From NCBI GenBank assembly GCA_003220855.1, contig QHTP01000023.1, forward strand, positions 1 through 18,191: a DNA stretch of 18,191 nucleotides, written 5' to 3'. Shown piece after piece: positions 13,327 through 18,191 of this stretch. The position numbers and the translations under genes are program-made. Origin of the DNA: Gemmatimonadota bacterium. GTDB lineage: Bacteria; Gemmatimonadota; Gemmatimonadetes; Gemmatimonadales; GWC2-71-9. The notes under the pieces are model-generated. The model was not told the DNA's origin. It saw only the letters and a list, made by a program, of their open reading frames with translations, and did not search any database. The stretch's first letter is position 1, and each line of letters starts with the position of its first letter.

Positions 13327-14493
13327 ATGGGTGAGGGGTTCGAGGGCCTGTTCGACTCCGGGAGCGTGCTTGAGCGCGTCGGGGTCGAGCTGACCGCGCT
13401 GGCCCGCCGGGGAGATCTCGAGCCGGTGCGCTGCCGCGACGCCGAGGTCGCGCGTGTGGTGGACATCCTGCTGCGCCAGAGCAAGAACAATCCGGCGCTC
13501 ATCGGCAAGGCGGGAGTGGGCAAGACCGCCATTGTCGAGGGCCTGGCGCAGCGCATCGCGGCGGGCGACGTCCCGCCGGCGCTCAAGGACGCCCGCATCC
13601 TCGCGCTCGACCACGTCGCGTTGCTGGCGGGCACGGCGTTCCGCGGCCAGTACGAGGAGCGCATCCGCCGCCTGGTGCGCGACCTCGCGGCAGATCCCGA
13701 CCTCATCTTGTTCGTGGATGAGCTGCACAATCTGATCGGGCAGGGGACCGCGCTCGGGGCGGCCATGGACGCGGCGAACATGCTCAAGCCGGCGCTGGTG
13801 CGCGGCGACATCCGCGTCGTGGGCGCGACCACCGGCAGCGAGTACGACAAGTGGATCCGCGGCGACCCGGCGCTCGAGCGCCGCTTCCAGCCCGTGCTGG
13901 TCGAGGAGCTCGACGCCATCCAGACGTGGGAGGTGCTGGTCGCGCGGCGACCACGGCTCGAGCGGCACCACGCCGTCGCCATCACCGACGACGCCCTCAA
14001 GGCCGCCATCGTCCTCACCGATCGCTTCGTGCCCGAGCGCGCGCGGCCCGACAAGGCGATCGACGTGCTCGACGAAGCGTGCGCCCACGCGCAGGCCACG
14101 GCCGCGGTGTCGCCGGAGCTCGACCGGCTGATCCGCGAGCGCCGCAAAGTGGACGCGATGATCCGGCGCGGGCTGACGCACGAGACGCCGCAGCACGAGC
14201 CCGCGGAAGATCTCGTGGCCGAGATCTTCCCGATGCTGGAGCGGATTGGGGCGGAGATAGAGAAAATGCTGGGCGGACAGGTGGACCGCCGGACGGGCGG
14301 TCCGATCGCAGCCACGACGCAACCGTCCGCCCGTCCGCCCGAACGCCCGACCGCCACCCTCGCCGACCGGCGAGCCGAGCTCGACCAGCTGCTCCGGCGT
14401 GAGCTGGAGAACCAGGGGATCGTCGTCAGGGGACAGGACGTCGCTCGCGTGGTGGGGACCGCCGTGGGCAAGGGGATCGAGTGGCAGGCATGA
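13327..14493 (+). CDS. Single-ring AAA+ ATPase resembling the ClpB/ClpA D1 module only
   Basis: This is an ATP-driven unfoldase-type ATPase. It matches the first AAA+ module of ClpA/ClpB: CRDAEVARVVDILLRQSKNNP, Walker A GKAGVGKT (60-67), pore loop with F105 (GTAFRGQYEER), Walker B LILFVDELH (126-134), sensor 1 GATT (167-170), arginine fingers R185/R186 (ALERRFQPV) and the small domain PDKAIDVLDEA. It lacks the N-terminal substrate domain, the long coiled-coil M domain and the whole D2 ring, ending after 388 aa with IVVRGQDVARVVGTAVGKG, which resembles the ClpB linker leading into D2. The linker (about 310-350) is Pro/Thr/Arg-rich and encoded by GC-rich hairpins. ATG 13327 starts three bases after the prepilin peptidase stop, and the stop overlaps the next ATG (ATGA). 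Client and partner are unknown; coupling suggests a joint role with the downstream peptidase (inference). Confidence 0.85.
   Translation: MGEGFEGLFDSGSVLERVGVELTALARRGDLEPVRCRDAEVARVVDILLRQSKNNPALIGKAGVGKTAIVEGLAQRIAAGDVPPALKDARILALDHVALLAGTAFRGQYEERIRRLVRDLAADPDLILFVDELHNLIGQGTALGAAMDAANMLKPALVRGDIRVVGATTGSEYDKWIRGDPALERRFQPVLVEELDAIQTWEVLVARRPRLERHHAVAITDDALKAAIVLTDRFVPERARPDKAIDVLDEACAHAQATAAVSPELDRLIRERRKVDAMIRRGLTHETPQHEPAEDLVAEIFPMLERIGAEIEKMLGGQVDRRTGGPIAATTQPSARPPERPTATLADRRAELDQLLRRELENQGIVVRGQDVARVVGTAVGKGIEWQA
14283..14337. repeat. Nested GC-rich inverted repeats inside the AAA+ gene
   Basis: GGACCGCC (14283-14290) and GGCGGTCC (14296-14303) form a perfect 8-bp stem with a five-base loop. 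CGGACGGGCGG (14290-14300) also pairs perfectly with CCGCCCGTCCG (14327-14337) in a competing 11-bp stem. The stretch is coding and falls in the poorly conserved Pro/Arg-rich linker. It may be a repeat insertion or simple GC-rich drift. Confidence 0.5.
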
Positions 14494-15761
14494 GGCGCCG
14501 CTCGCTGGCGGCCGCGGCGCTGCTGGGGTGGGTGGGAGCGGGCAGCACGGGATGCGAAAAGCGGGCGCAGGAGGTCCGCAGCGAAGCCGAGCTGCGACAG
14601 TCGGTGCAACAGATGATGCCCGCCGTCGAGCGGGCGACGCGCCTGCGCTTCAAGCAGCACCCCGTGGTGCTGCGCCGCTCCCGCGCCCAGGTCCGCGACT
14701 ACGTCATTCACAAGTTCGACGACGATCTGCCGCCCGCCGAGCTCGCCGGGGCGCAGGCCGCCTATCGCCTGTTCGGCCTCATCCCGGATTCGCTCGACCT
14801 GCGGCGCAGCATGGTCGACCTGCTCACCGAGCAGGTGGCGGGCTACTTCGATCCCGACTCCAACGCGCTGTATATCCCCGCCGACATCGATCCCAGCCAG
14901 GCCCGGCTCGTCATTTCGCACGAGCTGGTGCATGCCCTGCAGCATCAGTACGTGAACCTCGACTCGCTGGTCGAGCTCAAGCGTCAGAACGACCGCCGCA
15001 CCGCCGCACAGTCCATTCTCGAGGGCCAGGCGACGCTGGCCCAGATCCTGGTGCTGATGCCGGAGCAGAGGATCGAGAGTCTGCCCAACTTCTGGGACCT
15101 GCGCACTGCCCTCGGCGCGCAGCAGCAGGGCATGAAGGTGTTCGGCAGCGCACCGCTGTGGCTGCGCGAGAGTCTCATCTTTCCCTACCTCGGCGGCGCG
15201 GAGTTCGTCCGCTGGTTCGAGCGGGAGTACCCCGGCAAGCAGCCGTACGGCGCGCTCATGCCGATCTCGACCGAGCAGATTCTCCACCCCGCCCGCTACG
15301 CCGCGGGCGATCGGCCCGATCGGCTGGTGTTCGTGTCCCCCAGTCCTGACACCGTGCGGTACGAGGACGGCTTGGGTGAATTCGAGATCCGGCTGCTGCT
15401 CGAGCAGTACCTGGGCGACGACAGCACCGCCGTGTTGGTCGCCACCGGCTGGAACGGTGACCGCTATCGGGTGCTCGGGAGAGGCGCCGACGTCCTCGTC
15501 TGGTATACGCTGTGGGACGACGCCGCTGCGGGGACGCGGTTTTTCAGAGGGCTCGAGCGCGCCTGGGCAAAGCGACGCTCGGGGGCGGGGGCGGGGGGCC
15601 GTCGGTCGGAAGTGAAACAGCTGGTATTGAGCGGCGTGCCTGTGGTGCGGCTGGTGGACGCACCGGCGCGCTGGTCCGGTTGGCGTCACGTGCCGGCGGT
15701 CCGCGTCCGCCGGGCGGCTGGCAAATCCCCCCCACTTGGATTCCACCAACGCGCTAAGTAG
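14490..15761 (+). CDS. Putative lipoprotein zinc metallopeptidase (HExxH...E)
   Basis: This is a predicted extracytoplasmic zinc peptidase. The N-terminus is a signal sequence: MRRR, a hydrophobic core AAAALLGWVGAG, then C22 in STGC, a weak lipobox (Ser instead of Leu at -3), so lipidation is likely but not certain. The zinc site is H144-E145-x2-H148 (VISHELVHALQHQY) with E178 in ILEGQAT as the third ligand, a gluzincin-like arrangement; I do not recognise a named family. Residues 104-130 (MVDLLTEQVAGYFDPDSNALYIP) precede the site as in many such peptidases. The C-terminal tail after about residue 365 is Gly/Arg-rich and low in complexity. ATG 14490 overlaps the ATPase stop (ATGA); GTG 14481 would add three residues. 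Ffh begins 12 bases after the stop. Substrate unknown. Confidence 0.75.
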   Translation: MRRRSLAAAALLGWVGAGSTGCEKRAQEVRSEAELRQSVQQMMPAVERATRLRFKQHPVVLRRSRAQVRDYVIHKFDDDLPPAELAGAQAAYRLFGLIPDSLDLRRSMVDLLTEQVAGYFDPDSNALYIPADIDPSQARLVISHELVHALQHQYVNLDSLVELKRQNDRRTAAQSILEGQATLAQILVLMPEQRIESLPNFWDLRTALGAQQQGMKVFGSAPLWLRESLIFPYLGGAEFVRWFEREYPGKQPYGALMPISTEQILHPARYAAGDRPDRLVFVSPSPDTVRYEDGLGEFEIRLLLEQYLGDDSTAVLVATGWNGDRYRVLGRGADVLVWYTLWDDAAAGTRFFRGLERAWAKRRSGAGAGGRRSEVKQLVLSGVPVVRLVDAPARWSGWRHVPAVRVRRAAGKSPPLGFHQRAK

Positions 15762-15773
15762 TTTTGTGGGCTT

Positions 15774-17105
15774 ATGTTTACGGCCCTCGCGTCGCAGCTC
15801 GCCGCCGTCCTGAAGCGCGTCACGGGACGCGGCGTGCTATCGGTGCAGGACATCACCGAGGCCCTGCGCGAGATCCGGCGCCATCTGCTCGAGGCCGACG
15901 TCAGCTTCGAGGTCACGCAAGGGTTCGTCGAGCGGGTGCGGGAGCGCGCGGTCGCGGGCGTAGCGCTGAAGGCCGTGAGCCCGGGCCAGCAGGTGGTAAA
16001 GCTGGTGCGCGACGAGATCGCGCGGATGTTGGGGGCAACGGACGAGGACCTGGCGCGGAAAGTAGGGGCGCAGCATGCTGCGCCCCTACAGTTCGCATCG
16101 GTCGGTCCGAGCGTGATCCTGCTCGTGGGCCTGCAGGGCTCGGGCAAGACGACCACCGCCGCCAAACTGGCGCGACGGCTCAAGCTCGAGCAGAAGGCAC
16201 CGGGGCTGGTCGCCGCCGATCCATACCGCCCGGCGGCGGCTGAACAGTTACGGCAGCTCGGTGAGCAGATTGGGGTGCCCGTGTTTCCCGGGAAAGGGGA
16301 AACGGGAGGGAAAGGGGTCGAGGCGCTCGTGCGGGACGCCGTGCGCGCGGCGGAGAAGGCGCGCTGCCGCACCGTCATCGTCGACACGGCGGGGCGGCTG
16401 CAGATCGACGCCGCGATGATGGACGAGCTCAAGGCCATGCGCGCGGCGCTGAGCCCGCGCGAGGTCCTGCTGGTGGCGGACGCCATGACGGGGCAGGACG
16501 CGGTGCGGATCGCGCGGGGATTTCACGAGGGGGTCGGGCTCACGGGCGTGATCCTTACGAAGCTCGACGGGGACGCGCGGGGAGGCGCCGCGCTCTCGAT
16601 CCACGGCGTGACCGGCACCCCGATCAAGTACGTCGGCGTGGGCGAAAAGCCGGAGGCCCTGGAGCCCTTCGACCCGGTGCGCATGGCGGGGCGCATCCTC
16701 GGCCAGGGGGACGTGGTGGCGCTGGTGGAGCAGGCGGCGGCCACGGTGGACGCGGAGGCCGCGCAGCGGCTCGAGCAGAAGGCGCGCTCGAAGCAGGGGA
16801 TGGACCTGGCGGACTTCCTCGTCGCCTTGAAGCAGATGCAGGCGATGGGGCCGCTCAAGCAGGTGCTGGGCCTCTTGCCCGGCGTGAACGCCCGGGCGCT
16901 GGCCGCCGTACCGGCCGACGACAAGCGCCTGAAGCACGTGGAAGCGATCGTGCTGTCGATGACGCCGGCGGAGCGGGCCGATCCGTCGATCCTCAACGGC
17001 TCGCGCCGGTTGCGGATCGCCAAGGGGGCGGGACGCTCGGTGCAGGACGTGAACCGGCTGCTGGAGCAGTTCCAGCAGATGCGGAAGCTCTTGAAAAGGA
17101 TCTAG
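15774..17105 (+). CDS. ffh: Signal recognition particle protein Ffh
   Basis: This SRP54 GTPase binds 4.5S RNA and signal sequences and delivers nascent membrane proteins to FtsY. It has an N domain at 1-95 and a G domain with P-loop GLQGSGKTT (119-127), DPYRPAAAEQL, VDTAGRLQID and TKLDGDARGG. The closing GVGEKPEALEPFDP precedes the methionine-containing M domain from about 335 (GMDLADFLVALKQMQAMGPL, then ILNGSRRLRIAKGAGRSVQDVNRLLEQFQQMRKL). It has 443 aa, close to the normal length. Two unusual stretches are built from repeats: the N-G linker codons 97-105 (VGAQHAAPL) are a perfect DNA palindrome, and FPGKGETGGKG after IGVPV is the purine-rich repeat. Both sit in surface linkers and keep the frame. 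ATG 15774 has no strong ribosome binding site. The gene heads the classic ffh-rpsP-rimM-trmD order. Confidence 0.97.
   Translation: MFTALASQLAAVLKRVTGRGVLSVQDITEALREIRRHLLEADVSFEVTQGFVERVRERAVAGVALKAVSPGQQVVKLVRDEIARMLGATDEDLARKVGAQHAAPLQFASVGPSVILLVGLQGSGKTTTAAKLARRLKLEQKAPGLVAADPYRPAAAEQLRQLGEQIGVPVFPGKGETGGKGVEALVRDAVRAAEKARCRTVIVDTAGRLQIDAAMMDELKAMRAALSPREVLLVADAMTGQDAVRIARGFHEGVGLTGVILTKLDGDARGGAALSIHGVTGTPIKYVGVGEKPEALEPFDPVRMAGRILGQGDVVALVEQAAATVDAEAAQRLEQKARSKQGMDLADFLVALKQMQAMGPLKQVLGLLPGVNARALAAVPADDKRLKHVEAIVLSMTPAERADPSILNGSRRLRIAKGAGRSVQDVNRLLEQFQQMRKLLKRI
16062..16089. repeat. Perfect 28-bp palindrome inside ffh
   Basis: GTAGGGGCGCAGCA (16062-16075) is followed immediately by its exact reverse complement TGCTGCGCCCCTAC (16076-16089), a perfect 14+14 palindrome with no loop. 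It begins on a codon boundary and supplies residues 97-105 of Ffh plus one base of the next codon. Palindromes of this GTAGGGGCG...CGCCCCTAC type resemble dispersed REP/MITE-like repeats of environmental bacteria (recollection, not checked). Confidence 0.8.
16290..16317 (+). repeat. Purine-rich repeat copy inside ffh
   Basis: GGGAAAGGGGAAACGGGAGG starts at 16290, and the G/A run continues to 16317. It shares GAAAGGnGAAACGGGA with the element at the purine nucleoside phosphorylase start (15 of 16 bases) and, in the same frame, encodes the same peptide core KGETG. It is bordered by the 12-bp palindrome TTTCCCGGGAAA (16284-16295). A repeat family is inferred from two copies. Confidence 0.5.
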
Positions 17106-17108
17106 GCA

Positions 17109-17366
17109 ATGGCAACTCGCATTCGGCTGCGGCGTGAGGGGCGCAAGGGGCAGAGCTACTTCCGGATCGTGGTCGCGGACTCACGCTCGCCCCGCGACGG
17201 TCGGTTCGTCGCGCTGCTGGGCCACTACAACCCCCGCACCAACCCGGCCGACATCAAGGTGGACGCGGAGCGGGCGCGGGCGTGGCTCGAGAAGGGCGCC
17301 CTTCCCACCGACACGGTGCGCTCGCTCCTCAAGAAGGCGGGAGTGCTGGGCCAACGCCCCGCGTAG
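17109..17366 (+). CDS. rpsP: 30S ribosomal protein S16
   Basis: This small-subunit protein, needed for 30S assembly, is 85 aa, the usual length. It begins with the conserved ATRIRLRREGRKGQSYFRIVVADSRSPRDGRFVALLGHYNP pattern (basic strand, then VVAD and SPRDGRF), followed by the helix DAERARAWLEKGALPTDTV and a short tail ending VLGQRPA. ATG 17109 lies three bases after the ffh stop with AAAAGGA upstream. The following rimM frame begins within or right at its 3' end, consistent with coupled translation in the ffh-rpsP-rimM-trmD unit. Confidence 0.97.
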   Translation: MATRIRLRREGRKGQSYFRIVVADSRSPRDGRFVALLGHYNPRTNPADIKVDAERARAWLEKGALPTDTVRSLLKKAGVLGQRPA

Positions 17367-17635
17367 TCGGGCGGCTGCGCAAGCCGCACGGGCAACGGGG
17401 GGAGGTGGCGGTGTTGCCCCTCGTCGAGAATCCGGGCGCGGTGTTCACGCCGAAGGCCCGGCTGTTCGTCGTGAACGAGGAGCGCCGGGTCGTGGCGGGA
17501 CCGCTGGTGGTGGCGCGACGCCGCGCCTATCACAGGGAATGGCTGCTCGGCTTCGTGGGCGTCACGTCCCGGGCGGCGGTGGAGTCGTGGCGCGACCATC
17601 TCGTGGCCGTGGAAGAGGCCGATGCTACGGATTAA
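17282..17635 (+). CDS. rimM: 16S rRNA processing protein RimM, N-terminal domain only
   Basis: RimM binds S19 and helps 30S head maturation. The conserved opening VVGRLRKPHGQRGEVAVLPL is clear, followed by the six-stranded barrel of the N-terminal domain and its closing LLGFVGVTSRAAVESWRDHLVAVEE. The frame then stops. The PRC-barrel C-terminal domain, about 80 residues in typical RimM proteins, is absent, and trmD begins at once, overlapping by 14 bases. The start is also odd: the only ATG/GTG/TTG in frame is GTG 17282, which would overlap rpsP by 85 bases and add a 27-residue non-homologous leader. Homology begins at GTA 17363/GTC 17366, right over the rpsP stop, so a non-standard start or a sequence error is possible. 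Position between rpsP and trmD makes the identity secure. Confidence 0.85.
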   Translation: MAREGRPSHRHGALAPQEGGSAGPTPRVVGRLRKPHGQRGEVAVLPLVENPGAVFTPKARLFVVNEERRVVAGPLVVARRRAYHREWLLGFVGVTSRAAVESWRDHLVAVEEADATD

Positions 17636-18191
17636 CGTGGTGACGCTCTTCCCCGAGGTGTTCGAGGCGGCTCTCTCCGTCAGCATTCTGGGGCGCGCGG
17701 CCGAGCGGCGGCTGGTGCACTACCGCGTGGTGCAGCTGCGCAGCTACACGCACGACCGCCACAAGACGGTGGACGACTCTCCCTACGGGGGCGGCGCGGG
17801 GATGGTGCTCAAGCCCGAGCCGTTCTTCGAGGCGGTGGAGGACCTGCGGGCGGGGCCGCCGATCGTGCTGCTGTCGGCGCGCGGGCGGCCGTTCACCCAC
17901 CGGGACGCCGTCCGGTTCGCGGTCGAGGCGGAGCTGACGCTGCTCTGCGGCCATTACAAGGACGTGGACCAGCGGGTCGCCGATGGACTCGGCGCGGAGG
18001 AGCTGTCGGTCGGCGACTTCGTGCTTTCGGGTGGTGAGCCGGCGGCGCTGTGCGTGCTCGATGCGGTCGTGCGCCTCTTGCCGGGCGCGCTCGGCGACCA
18101 CGAGTCCGCCGCGACAGACTCGCATTACGACGGGCTGCTGTCGCCGCCGAGCTACACGCGGCCGCCGAGCTATCGCGGAATGGATGTGCCG
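17622..18191 (+). CDS. trmD: tRNA (guanine-N1-)-methyltransferase TrmD, 3' end outside window
   Basis: TrmD makes m1G37 in tRNAs with G36 to prevent +1 frameshifting, using S-adenosylmethionine bound in a deep trefoil knot. The first 190 residues are present: INVVTLFPEVFEAALSVSI, DDSPYGGGAGMVLKPEP (52-67), the knot segments IVLLSARGRPF and LLCGHYKDVDQRV, then LSVGDFVLSGGEPAAL and the linker with the catalytic Asp region (ESAATDSHYDGLLSPPSYTRPP). The CGHYK...DQR wording replaces the enterobacterial CGRYEGVDER. ATG 17622 has GGAAGAGG upstream and lies inside the rimM frame. The remaining C-terminal tRNA-binding domain lies beyond the window. Confidence 0.96.
   Translation, partial: MLRINVVTLFPEVFEAALSVSILGRAAERRLVHYRVVQLRSYTHDRHKTVDDSPYGGGAGMVLKPEPFFEAVEDLRAGPPIVLLSARGRPFTHRDAVRFAVEAELTLLCGHYKDVDQRVADGLGAEELSVGDFVLSGGEPAALCVLDAVVRLLPGALGDHESAATDSHYDGLLSPPSYTRPPSYRGMDVP

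Noticed and set aside
13299..15749. Long minus-strand open frame of 816 codons, and a 604-codon neighbour at 12508-14322
   Set aside because: They lie opposite well-identified genes (AAA+ ATPase, peptidase, prepilin peptidase), have Arg/His/Ser-rich translations without domains, and are long only because stop codons are rare in GC-rich antisense frames.

Overview
The window is about 18.2 kb of very GC-rich bacterial chromosome, densely packed on both strands, with many GTG starts and many stop/start overlaps. No 16S rRNA or other marker fixes the taxonomy. The GC content, the gene families and the PhoB-type logic suggest an environmental Gram-negative lineage; Gemmatimonadota or a relative is my best guess (inference, moderate to low confidence). 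I see no tRNA, rRNA, CRISPR array, IS element, phage gene or replication origin. No gene-free stretch exceeds 100 bases.

Positions 1-6625 form a phosphate-response block. After a truncated RMND1/DUF155-like membrane protein (+), everything reads leftward: a phoB-like regulator overlapping its phoR-like sensor kinase, then an overlapping three-gene unit (GT4 glycosyltransferase, alkaline-phosphatase-superfamily phosphodiesterase, PAP2 phosphatase), then a second, closely similar PhoB paralogue with no kinase of its own. Two intergenic gaps, one before the glycosyltransferase and one before the second phoB, carry 11-bp phased direct repeats. On the coding strand these read CCGTnACA, the architecture and roughly the sequence of a Pho box. 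My reading is a PhoB-controlled cassette for replacing membrane phospholipid with glycolipid, plus a Pho-inducible second regulator. This is the strongest candidate for an undescribed system here.

Positions 6699-10180 (+) form a purine nucleoside salvage operon: adenosine deaminase with an extra N-terminal ThiS/ubiquitin-like domain, a CNT-family nucleoside transporter, and purine nucleoside phosphorylase. Together they would import nucleosides, deaminate adenosine to inosine and phosphorolyse inosine or guanosine. Convergent with it are thiD and a DUF2071/YqjF-like gene (10155-11687, -).

Positions 11757-18191 (+) run from a SpoU-family rRNA methyltransferase through prepilin peptidase, a single-ring ClpB-D1-like AAA+ ATPase and a putative lipoprotein zinc peptidase into the conserved ffh-rpsP-rimM-trmD translation/secretion cluster. 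RimM appears to consist of its N-terminal domain only. Trm D runs off the window.

A second theme is short repeats lying in frame inside genes: a perfect 28-bp palindrome and a purine-rich element in ffh, a related purine-rich element with a 10-bp flanking duplication at the purine nucleoside phosphorylase start, and nested GC-rich hairpins in the AAA+ gene.
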